DNA of 64,000 nucleotides from CAVRUH01 sp963822595 (GTDB lineage Bacteria; Chlamydiota; Chlamydiia; Chlamydiales; Waddliaceae). Under the pieces are notes generated by a model. It had not been told where the DNA came from and did not search any database. It saw nothing but the letters and a program-made list of their open reading frames with translations. The stretch is from NCBI GenBank assembly GCA_963822595.1, contig CAWGIG010000001.1:1-64000 (forward strand), read 5' to 3'. Positions 9,778-17,599 of the stretch are shown in pieces (the stretch's first letter is position 1; each line of letters starts with the position of its first letter). Both the position numbers and the translations under genes were made by a program.

Positions 9778-9809
9778 ATGGAGTGAATCGATAAATCGAT
9801 TCACTCCAT
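9778..9809. terminator. 15-bp hairpin between convergent genes
   Basis: ATGGAGTGAATCGAT and its exact reverse complement are separated by AA. The hairpin lies between pepA (plus) and the LRR gene (minus) and includes the LRR stop codon. A T6 run precedes it on the plus strand rather than following it, so it is not a textbook terminator; a bidirectional stop or stability element is the likely role. Confidence 0.5.
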
Positions 9810-10188
9810 ATTACGCTGTTGTTTAAGTGGATTTCCCTGATAAGAACATACTATCAAGGTTTTTGGTAAAGGTGGTAACACTTCCAATTTGTTATTTCTG
9901 CAGTAAAGTTTCTCAAGATTTTTTGGAAGTTTCGGAAGTTTCTGAAGCTCATTTGAATCAACATCCAAAACCTTTAAACTTTTAGGGAGTTCCGGTAGGG
10001 ATATTAAATTATTATTCCAACAATGTAGCTCTTCTAAAAAGGGGGGTAATTCAGGGAGAGTAGTCAAAAGCATATTGCGTACATCGCAGGAAGCGGAGTC
10101 TCCCGGGAAGCTGTGGGAGTTGAGTCCAGCTATTCCTCGTGCAGTCGAAATATTCTAAGTTAGGAGGTAGTTCATCTAATGGCCGCAT
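9801..10188 (-). pseudogene. LRR tail of the downstream tandem copy, frame-shifted
   Basis: Two frames carry leucine-rich repeats: 10188-10051 (MRPLDELPPNLEYFDC, LPQLPGRLRFLRC) and 10073-9801 (LPELPPFLEELHCWNNN, LPELPKSLKVLDVDSN, LPKLPKNLEKLYCRNN). Repeats are 19-20 aa with the LPxLPxxLxxLxCxxN pattern, the short type also found in IpaH/SspH-like secreted proteins. They continue the LRR region of the 10190-11329 gene, but each junction needs one base removed. The same two junctions are shifted in the upstream paralogue. Confidence 0.65.
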
Positions 10189-10189
10189 C

Positions 10190-11329
10190 TTAGAGACTAT
10201 TACATTGAAATTTCACTAAACTATCCGGAAGGCGGGGTATTTCGACGAGTTCGTCGCAGTTAATGATGTTCAATTCAACTAGATTTTCAGGCAAAGAGGA
10301 AATTGACTCTAGGTCCCTGCAGATAATTGATAGGCAACGTACAGTAGAAGGAATTTTTATATGCTCTATGATGCTTTTTGGACCCATCATCGAGAGAGTA
10401 GTCAAATGAGGGGATCTTTCGAGTAATTGATTAAGATCAGATATATATGTTGGGTCAAGATCTGTTGGATATCGATCACCAGTGTTAGTCCAGATACGTG
10501 GGGTTTCAAAATTAAAGTGTGTAAGTTTTGAATATTGTTGCTCTTCGAATTTAGGAAAGGAAACAATAGCACTATTTACACATTTAAGCACCTGAAGATA
10601 TGGCATCTTTTCAGGGAGAAATTTTATGTCTGAATTAGAACAATCTAGAATCTTAAGATTAGGAGGAATGGGAAAAGTATTGTTATTGTAACTTGTATTA
10701 GCAATTAAAACTTCTAGCTTTGGAGCATGTTGGATCACTTCGCTAAATACTTTCTGGCCCACAAAATTCAGATATTTCATATGGGGTAAAATAGATTCGA
10801 TTTCAGCAGCGGATAGTACATACTGACAGAATCGATATTGAATTTCTTGTTTATAAATCCAATTTGCAATCCAAACAGGAACTCTTTCAGGAGCCGTTGC
10901 GTAGAATCCACGTATTGTATTCAACGATTCAATGCGTTCCTCTTCAGTTTCTGAAGGTAATTCTGAAAGAATTAAATCGAGCGCATAAGGATGGCTGAAT
11001 TCAGGTGATTTTTGAGGGGCAAAATGTTTGATGGCAAGAATGATTATGCGTTCAACACTAAGAAATAACGGGCCCCTCTCTGGGGATCCATATAAGGTTC
11101 TAAGTAAAACATTTAAAGTACTGAAAAGCATTTCTCGATCATTTTGCGTTTGATTTTTGTCGGTAATGGTATTGGAGAATTCTTTAAGAAGTATTTTTAT
11201 TCTACGAAGCATTCTTTCTGAAATGACGGGGGCTGCTCGCGTGCTTATTTTTGCTTTCTTATTCGCTGGAGTATAGACGAAACCTTCGAGCCTCCCTATG
11301 AGATTACTTATTGGTGAAATATGATTCAT
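10190..11329 (-). CDS. LRR effector-like protein, tandem copy 1
   Basis: From the preferred ATG at 11329 (AAGGA 11 nt upstream; an earlier in-frame ATG is at 11362) the protein has 379 aa. Residues ~1-170 form a helical region shared almost word for word with the neighbouring paralogue (SERMLRRIKILLKEFSNTI, KSPEFSHPYALDLILSELP), and the rest are degenerate LRRs (PPNLKILDC, MPYLQVLKC, LPENLVELNIINCDE). There is no signal peptide. The frame stops after DSLVKFQC, and more LRRs follow in other frames. The role is unknown; LRR surfaces normally bind proteins, and in this kind of organism such genes are usually regarded as candidate secreted effectors. Confidence 0.7.
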   Translation of the reverse strand: MNHISPISNLIGRLEGFVYTPANKKAKISTRAAPVISERMLRRIKILLKEFSNTITDKNQTQNDREMLFSTLNVLLRTLYGSPERGPLFLSVERIIILAIKHFAPQKSPEFSHPYALDLILSELPSETEEERIESLNTIRGFYATAPERVPVWIANWIYKQEIQYRFCQYVLSAAEIESILPHMKYLNFVGQKVFSEVIQHAPKLEVLIANTSYNNNTFPIPPNLKILDCSNSDIKFLPEKMPYLQVLKCVNSAIVSFPKFEEQQYSKLTHFNFETPRIWTNTGDRYPTDLDPTYISDLNQLLERSPHLTTLSMMGPKSIIEHIKIPSTVRCLSIICRDLESISSLPENLVELNIINCDELVEIPRLPDSLVKFQCNSL

Positions 11330-11336
11330 GTTACTA

Positions 11337-11670
11337 TCAATCCTTGCTGTATGAAATCTCATACTTTAATGGGTTATAGCTACAGTCCAGATCCAGAAGT
11401 TTCCTTGGTAGAATTGGAAGGTCTACCAGTGCGTTTTCAGCACAATATAATATTTCTAAACTTTTAGGGAGTTCCGGCAGGAATGTTAACTCATTACACC
11501 GACAGGCTAACTTTTGTAAGAAAGGTGGTAATTCTGGCAGAGCGGTCAAAAACATTTTAGTACATATCAAGAATGCGGAGGGTTTTAGGGAGCTGTGGTA
11601 GTATAGTCCAGATTTTACTTGAGCAGTCGAAAAATTCTAAGTTAGGAGGTAGTTCATCTAATGGCCGCAT
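11337..11670 (-). pseudogene. LRR tail of the upstream tandem copy, frame-shifted
   Basis: Frames 11670-11557 (MRPLDELPPNLEFFDC, LPQLPKTLRILD) and 11570-11337 (LPELPPFLQKLACRCN, LPELPKSLEILYC, LPILPRKLLDLDC) continue the LRRs of the 11727-12842 gene. Its stop codon (TGA at 11339-11337) forms part of the sequence carrying the ribosome site of the next copy, which starts 7 bp later. Both frame junctions match those of the other copy. Confidence 0.65.
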
Positions 11671-11726
11671 AATATGACAGTTGTGACAATTGAAACTTCA
11701 CTAAACTATCTGGCAGTTGGGGTATA

Positions 11727-12842
11727 TCAAGCAAGTTCATGGCAGTTTTTGATATTCAATTCAGAAAGTTTTTCAGGCAAGTAGGAAATTGATTCTAGGT
11801 TTGAACAGTGAATTGACAAGCAGCGCACACTCGAAGGAATTTTTATATGTTCAATGATGCTTTTTGGGCCCGTCATTGAGAGAGTTGTCAAATGAGGGGA
11901 TCTTGCGAGCAATTGATTAAGCTCTGTTATAGATTTATTGTGATCAAAATCTTTGACGTAATAACCACCTATTACAGAGGAGATGCTTGGTATTGGGGTT
12001 TCAAAGGAAAAGTGTGTAAGTTTTGAATATTGATGTTCTTTGAATTTAGGAAAAGAAATAATGGGACATCCTTTACATTTAAGAACCTGAAGATGTGGCA
12101 TCTCATCTGGAAGAAATTTTAATTCCCAGGATTCACGACAATCAAGAATCTTGAGATTAGGAGGAATTTCAAAGGTTTGACTAGTTCTATTTACAATTAA
12201 AACTTCTAGTTTCGGGGCACATTGGATCACTTCATTGAGTTCTTCTTCATCATTAACATACCTATAATCATCCCCAAAGTTTAGATATTTCAGATGAGGT
12301 AAAATAGATTCGATTTCAACATCGGACAGTAGATAATGATAGATTCGATATTTAATTTCTTGTTTATAAATCCAATTTGCAATCCAAACAGGAACTCTTT
12401 CTGGAGCCGTTGCATTGAATCCACGTATTGTATTCAACGATTCAATGCGTTCCTCGTCAGTTTCTGAAGGTAATTCTGAAAGAATTAAATCGAGCGCATA
12501 AGGATGGCTGAATTCAGGCGATTTTTGAGGGGCAAAATGTTTGATGGCAAGAATGATTATGCTTTCAACACTAAGAAATAACGGGCTCCTCTCTGGGGAT
12601 CCATATAAGGTTCTAAGCAAAACATTTAAAGTACTGAAAAGCTTTTCTCGATCATTTTGCGGTTGATTTTTGTCGGTAATGGTATTGGAGAATTCTTTAA
12701 GAAGTATTTTTATTCTACGAAGCATTCTTTCTGAAATGACGGGGGCTGATCCAGTGCTTATTTTTGCTTTCTTAATCGCTGGAATATATACGATATCTTC
12801 GAGCTTTCCTATGAGATTTTTTACTGGCGAAAGATTGTTCAT
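11727..12842 (-). CDS. LRR effector-like protein, tandem copy 2
   Basis: Start taken at ATG 12842, which has CAGGA eight bases upstream and aligns with the N-terminus of copy 1 (MNNLSPVKNLIGKLE versus MNHISPISNLIGRLE); the frame is open back to 12917. The encoded ~371 aa are about three-quarters identical to copy 1 by eye in the first 170 residues and less so in the LRR half, so the repeat half evolves faster. The frame ends after NCHELA, one codon past where removal of a C would restore the LRR phrase (ELVDIPQLPDSLVKF). Function unknown; candidate secreted effector. Confidence 0.7.
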   Translation of the reverse strand: MNNLSPVKNLIGKLEDIVYIPAIKKAKISTGSAPVISERMLRRIKILLKEFSNTITDKNQPQNDREKLFSTLNVLLRTLYGSPERSPLFLSVESIIILAIKHFAPQKSPEFSHPYALDLILSELPSETDEERIESLNTIRGFNATAPERVPVWIANWIYKQEIKYRIYHYLLSDVEIESILPHLKYLNFGDDYRYVNDEEELNEVIQCAPKLEVLIVNRTSQTFEIPPNLKILDCRESWELKFLPDEMPHLQVLKCKGCPIISFPKFKEHQYSKLTHFSFETPIPSISSVIGGYYVKDFDHNKSITELNQLLARSPHLTTLSMTGPKSIIEHIKIPSSVRCLSIHCSNLESISYLPEKLSELNIKNCHELA

Positions 12843-12950
12843 AAAAACATCCTGATTTTGAAGGTATAGGCTACATAGCTTCTGATTATTCATCAAGATA
12901 TTAAATCGGAGAGCCAACTAGACCCTTATCCCCCCTTATCCCCCTTTCAA

Positions 12951-13163
12951 CGGGAAATAACTAATAGACCTTAGGCAAACAATTAACAGGATAAGCATGA
13001 TCGCAAGCGGCAGGATTAAAAAAGGATAAGAAAAAAGAGAAAAAATGTATGAATTATCAATCTATTTTTCTCATCTATTTATTTTTTTCTTATCCTTCTT
13101 TAATCCTGCCGCTTGCGATCATGCTTATCCTGTTAATTGTTTGCCTAAGTTCTAGTAGTTATG
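12951..13163. repeat. long inverted repeat A (66-bp arms)
   Basis: Arms 12971-13036 and 13083-13148 are reverse complements with one mismatch, and weaker pairing continues outward to about 12955/13163. The outer part (GGGAAATAACTAATAGAC followed by TTAGGCAAACAATT) also occurs at 23.4 kb and, in variant form, at 35.3-35.4 kb, but the inner part (AGGATAAGCATGATCGCAAG) is unique to this copy. It fills the gap between the LRR genes and the next gene, whose 3' end it slightly overlaps. Confidence 0.85.
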
Positions 13164-14150
13164 CTCGCGATCGCATTTTTCTTCTAAACGCTTCGAAGCA
13201 GCTTCGGAAAGGAGGTCACAATGCATCCGCATTTCGTCATCAAAAAAAGCCGATCCAATCTCTTCATCAATAATGTGTGTCGCAAGAAGATCCAAAGCAT
13301 CAGTCTCTGAAGATATATTTTCCGCATAAACAATACGCCGGCCTCGTTTTGAAGGTTGATTATCATCGATTGGATACTTCACAGAATTAATCCACGAGTA
13401 ATTAGTCCTCATTATCTCTAAAGGTTTACCCGTTAATCGGGAAAAATACTGCATTGTCACTTCTCCAATGCGGGGCATGGAAGGACCCATGATAATCGCG
13501 GCAAGTCGATTCCATTCGTCTGTAGGAATCTGTTTCTTCCATGTTTGCACTTGTTCATGTAAAGCATCGAGCTGAAAATAGGCCGCTTCAGAGGCGTTTT
13601 CAAGTAACATAGGAGCTATATCTCTAAAAAAGGAATCGTTTTGGATTTGAATTATTTTTTTTTGCACTAGCAGTTGGTCAATATAGTTTGCTGTACTAAC
13701 CAAACTTTTTTCTTGCATCTCCACAAGAGCTGGGTCCATAGCTGTATTTTGCAATGAGGTCTTAATTTTGTCAATTCCATGTTTTATTCCTTCTAATTCC
13801 CTAATCTGATTTGGGGTGAATGCGGTTTCCTTTTCATATGTCGATAAAAGGACATAAAGCATCAATGTGATATGATCCACAACTTTCAGTTGATGATATA
13901 TCTTTGGAATATATTTTACTTCAGTCCTTTGGGCTTGATAATAAAGAACGAGAAAATCTCCTTTTGCAATAATAATCGGGCCGACTTTTTTTAAAGCCGC
14001 TGCTTTCGCATCTTTATAGACCTGGCGAAAATTTTGATTCGATTGCTCAAGCTGAGAAGCTAGTGTGCTTTCACTTGTATTTGAATCGGCAAAACAATAG
14101 ACGCATGAAAAGATTGTAAGCAAATAACAGTGGTTTAAGAAATTCATCAT
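13152..14150 (-). CDS. secreted protein of unknown function
   Basis: The 332-aa product opens with a signal peptide (MMNFLNHCYLLTIFSCVYCFA, cleavage likely near residue 21), so it is exported from the cytoplasm. The rest is mostly helical without membrane segments; there is a central stretch with LHEQVQTWKKQIPTDEWNRL and a charged C-terminus. I recognise no catalytic motif. Its ATG overlaps the stop of the ABC transporter gene (TGATG at 14150), so the two are translationally coupled. Export or envelope-related work is a guess from that pairing. The last codons run into inverted repeat A. Confidence 0.65.
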   Translation of the reverse strand: MMNFLNHCYLLTIFSCVYCFADSNTSESTLASQLEQSNQNFRQVYKDAKAAALKKVGPIIIAKGDFLVLYYQAQRTEVKYIPKIYHQLKVVDHITLMLYVLLSTYEKETAFTPNQIRELEGIKHGIDKIKTSLQNTAMDPALVEMQEKSLVSTANYIDQLLVQKKIIQIQNDSFFRDIAPMLLENASEAAYFQLDALHEQVQTWKKQIPTDEWNRLAAIIMGPSMPRIGEVTMQYFSRLTGKPLEIMRTNYSWINSVKYPIDDNQPSKRGRRIVYAENISSETDALDLLATHIIDEEIGSAFFDDEMRMHCDLLSEAASKRLEEKCDREHNY

Positions 14151-15889
14151 CAGATACTCAATTGCATGTTGTACAAATTTGCATAGGTGCCTCCCTTTGC
14201 GATTAATTCGCTATGGGTTCCTTGCTCTTCAATCCCATTATCTGTTAAGACAATGATTCTTTGAGCATGACGGACGGTGGATAAGCGATGCGCAATCACT
14301 ATCGTTGTGCGGTTGGCAGTTAACTTCTCCAATGAATCTTGCACGGCCTTTTCACTTTCATTATCCAACGAACTCGTAGCCTCATCAAAAATGATGATCG
14401 CAGGGTCTTTCAGGAAAACACGAGCCACACTCAGCCTTTGCTTCTGCCCGCCCGATAATTTCACTCCCCGTTGCCCTATATCTGTGGCATACCCATGTGG
14501 TAACTCCATAATAAAATCATGGGCATTCGCTTTTTTGGCTGCTTCAATAATTTCTGCTTCGCTAGCATCCAATTTCCCATAACGAATATTGTCGAAAACT
14601 GTTCCTGCGAACAAATAAACATCTTGCTGGACAATGCCAATATTTCTTCTCAAGGATCTCATAGTCAGATTTCTAATATTCTTCCCATCTACCAAGATTT
14701 CCCCTTCACTGACTTCATAAAATCTCGGAATCAACGAACATAATGTCGTTTTTCCAACTCCGGAGGGACCTACCAATGCAACATATTCTCCAACTTTAAT
14801 ATTCAGGGAAATATGTCTTCAAAACATGGTCATAGTCTTCTTTATACTTAAAACAAACATTTCTAAATTCGATATTTCCCTGGACATTGTCTAAGTTCAT
14901 CAGCATCGGAAGCGTCTTTTATATCAGGCTCTACCTCCATAACTTCCATAAAGCGATCAAAACCGGACATCCCCTCTTGGTAAAGTCTGGAAAAATTTCC
15001 CAATCTCTGTATAGGTTCGTTGAGAATGCCAATATAAAGTACAAAAGTAAGTAAATCGGCTAGATTCAAGGACCCTTTTACAATGCTAACTCCCCCAAAA
15101 ATGACTACAGCAACAGTCATGAGTTGTGTTAACATGATCAATCCCTCATAAAAATACATCTCGCTTTTATAACCAAATTTTCTGCTGTCAACAAACCGAT
15201 TGTTTTCGTTAGCAAACTTTGCCTTTTCAATGGGTTCGTTAGTAAATGACTTTACAACGCGAATGCCTGAAAGGGTATCTTCGACTTGCGCGTTGATATC
15301 GCCAATTCTATCTTTGCTTTTCCTTAAAGCAATCTTCATTTTCTTGTTTGTCAAATATCCATACAAAACCATAAGCGGAACAAAAAGAATGACGATCAGA
15401 GCAAGCTTAACATTGATATTAATCAAAATGATGGCTCGCTCCGATGAAATTCAGCGAGGAAAGGACGATATCTTCAGGGCCATGATGATATAATTCTGAA
15501 AGATCGAAGGAATCGTTTGTGATCCGAGTCATGAGCTGACCCGTTCTATGTTCATCATAGAAGTTGAATGATAGTTTTTGATAATGATCAAATAATTCAC
15601 GGCGCATATCCGCTTCCATCAGCGCCCCCATGACATGCCCCTGATAGCCAACAAACGCGCTGCATGCTGTATGGAGAGCAACTATCGCAAGCATGACGCC
15701 CCCCATAATATAGATTTGACTGAGAGTATCCGGCGTATCGGTTGCTAATAAGTTTTGAGTGATATAGCGAATGCATAAGGGAATCGCTAGTATACTTACA
15801 GAAACCATAAGAGCGCATGCCATGTCAGCACAAAAAAGCCCCTTGTAGGGCCTGTAATACGACAGAAATTTCTTCATTCGTGGATTCAT
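14150..15889 (-). pseudogene. MsbA/lipid-exporter-type ABC half-transporter, three extra bases
   Basis: Family members export lipid A, lipids or drugs as inner-membrane homodimers. ATG 15889 with AAGG upstream starts a membrane domain (~310 aa, several TM helices; FDHYQKLSFNFYDEHRTGQL is the coupling-helix region). The ATPase part has Walker A GPSGVGKTT, Q-loop, signature LSGGQKQR, Walker B IIIFDEATSSLD and H-loop IAHRLS, all intact. Frame breaks at about 15430, 14890 and 14825 are each repaired by removing a single base, giving FIGASIILININ, DNVQGNIEF and VLKHISLNIK and one ~580-aa protein, the usual size. The next gene starts at its stop codon. Confidence 0.85.
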
Positions 15890-15967
15890 AAAAAACCTTT
15901 TATTATTTAAGTTAAGACTATAACAAAAAGGTCCATAAACTACATCAAATGTTTCATTTTTGGGAAA

Positions 15968-16900
15968 TCACTTCTGTATAAATAGAGTTCTGAAGCGTTT
16001 ATTGAGGAGTTCAACATATTTTTTTTGATAAGTTATCGATAGGAAGCTTTTATTGATAAGCAAAATCCATTCGGGATAAATTTTTTGAATATTATCCAAT
16101 TCGCGTTGAATGGTGACTGAGTTAAGTTTTAAGCGTTCTTGGCCATAGTAATCAATGAGATGTTCTCTTTTAAGATTGCTTTTCTTTCCCTTTATTGGGA
16201 GAGCGAGTTCCTCATCATTTTCTAAGACAATGTTCGAATTCACAAGATCATAGGCTGGCGTTAATTCTATTTTCATAGGACGGCGAATGAGTGAAAAATT
16301 CTTGAGGTGCATATCATCATTACCGACTAAAAAACAAAAAAGTGTAATCCTGAAAAGTTTAAGTTTCTCCAAAATTGGGAAGGAGCAATATGTGTCAATG
16401 ATAGGAATCAGCTTTTCCATGCTACTGTCATATTTGGTTTTTCTGGATGCGTTTGAAAGTTGTGCAAAGTCTTCAATGGGTAATTTTTTTGCATGACCAT
16501 AGCGATCAAATCTTTTGATAAAGTAACTTAAAGTACCATCCTCACCGTATACCATCCCATGGACAGGCGTTTCTATTCCGATCATGGAGGCCAGTCGCAT
16601 AGTTAGGTCTTCATTTTGAGGGAGTTCACTAAAATAGGGATGGGGGGGTTTAAGGATATATGTTCCTTTTGAATCCACCACTTCAAAACAGTGTTTAGGA
16701 ACGTTAAGTCTGACGCTTAATTTAGGTTGTACCCCTTGAATGGAAAGCTTTGTCGCATATTTCGCTGCCAAAGAAAGTTGTTCCTGTGCTGTGTAAGGAA
16801 AAATAAAGGGCTCATCAAGACTTTTGGCAAGTAATTTTAGCCCCTGCGGAGAATATTTATTCTGCCCACATTCTTCGTAAGTAATCGGACAGCGATTCAT
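15968..16900 (-). CDS. hipT: HipT-like toxin kinase (HipA catalytic core)
   Basis: HipA/HipT kinases phosphorylate tRNA synthetases (GltX or TrpS) and stop growth. This 310-aa protein lacks the N-subdomain of HipA, which is encoded separately just upstream, as in HipBST systems. The Gly-rich loop carries SIQGVQPK (residues 53-60); Ser53 is a candidate autophosphorylation site, while the second loop position is Gln. Catalytic motif GNDDMHLKN (193-201; Asp196), metal-binding Asp218 in PAYDLVNS and the nucleotide Lys84 (YILKPP) are all present, so the kinase should be active. ATG 16900 overlaps the hipS stop by ATGA. Confidence 0.85.
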   Translation of the reverse strand: MNRCPITYEECGQNKYSPQGLKLLAKSLDEPFIFPYTAQEQLSLAAKYATKLSIQGVQPKLSVRLNVPKHCFEVVDSKGTYILKPPHPYFSELPQNEDLTMRLASMIGIETPVHGMVYGEDGTLSYFIKRFDRYGHAKKLPIEDFAQLSNASRKTKYDSSMEKLIPIIDTYCSFPILEKLKLFRITLFCFLVGNDDMHLKNFSLIRRPMKIELTPAYDLVNSNIVLENDEELALPIKGKKSNLKREHLIDYYGQERLKLNSVTIQRELDNIQKIYPEWILLINKSFLSITYQKKYVELLNKRFRTLFIQK

Positions 16901-17207
16901 TCAAAAGCCTCTACAGTAACATTTCCAACCAGATCGTGGCCAACCGCAATGAGTTGCTGTAATAGATCATCTGCATCTATTTTTGCTCCCTTCAATAAGG
17001 CTTCCAGTTGCATTCCTTCAGGAAGCAGTCCATCAAAAAAAGGTGGAAAGGTTGCATATTCGAAAGTTTTCTCGCTTACAGGCATCAAAAGGGAGACAGG
17101 CTCTCCATGATAATTCTCGTCATATGTAAAGTTGTATTTGGTTCCTCTGATTTGTTCTTCCAGTATCTAGAGTATTGACCATTCACAAAAATTTTTGCTT
17201 TTTTCAT
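16897..17207 (-). pseudogene. hipS: HipS-like small subunit (HipA N-subdomain), frame-shifted
   Basis: From ATG 17207 (overlapping the hipB stop) the frame gives MKKAKIFVNGQYS, then breaks near 17165; in the next frame the protein continues LEEQIRGTKYNF, GEPVSLLMPV, PFFDGLLPEGMQLEALL, the standard Couple_hipA domain. The span is 311 nt, so two bases are extra or one is missing. Corrected length is ~103 aa, right for HipS, which in known HipBST systems is the antitoxin for HipT. If the break is real, HipT would depend on HipB alone or be unrestrained. Confidence 0.75.
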
Positions 17208-17431
17208 TTGAAATACTCTTCCATATAAGGGCTTTTGAACTCTATGGTGATATTAAGAACTTCCAAAATATGCTGTAAGGTACTTAGCTTGACAGATATT
17301 TTTCCGTGCTCCACATCATAAATAAATGTCTTGCCAACTCCAGCAAGCTTAGCTAGTTCATCGCGTGACAACCCACTTTTTTCCCGATGGAATAAAATGA
17401 TTTTCCCTAATTCAGGAAGAATGTTATTCAT
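17204..17431 (-). CDS. hipB: HipB-like XRE-family regulator
   Basis: A 75-aa helix-turn-helix protein of the Cro/C1 (XRE) type: KSGLSRDELAKLAGVGKTF and VEHGKISVKLSTLQHILEVL are the typical helices. It heads a three-gene set with overlaps of 4 bp (ATGA) on both junctions, matching hipB-hipS-hipT order. It likely represses its own promoter, where TTACTG/CAGTAA repeats lie, and helps hold the toxin complex. Length is normal for a HipB without C-terminal extension. Confidence 0.8.
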   Translation of the reverse strand: MNNILPELGKIILFHREKSGLSRDELAKLAGVGKTFIYDVEHGKISVKLSTLQHILEVLNITIEFKSPYMEEYFK

Positions 17432-17449
17432 AATTTTTTCCCGTTATTA

Positions 17450-17599
17450 CAGTAAAATATTACATAAAAGCATTTAAATCGACAAAAATCTTTATAATTG
17501 TGCTTTTCTTACTGTTAAAGCAGTAAAATACGGTGAAAAACTACTTTTTTTGTAAAAAACCTTTCCTTTACGTTAATTTTTACCTATATAGCAGTAAAA
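17450..17599 (-). promoter_or_regulatory. hipB upstream region with repeated CAGTAAAA boxes
   Basis: CAGTAAAA occurs at 17450-17457, 17521-17528 and 17592-17599, the first two starting 71 bp apart and the last two also 71 bp apart, and TTACTG (17509-17514) pairs with CAGTAA (17521-17526) as an inverted repeat with a 6-bp spacer. These sit in the AT-rich gap before hipB and are reasonable HipB operator candidates; the assignment is inferred. Confidence 0.45.

Noticed and set aside
13049..13273. 74-aa plus-strand ORF with hydrophobic core
   Set aside because: It is read from the right arm of inverted repeat A and runs antisense into the secreted-protein gene; no coding signature.
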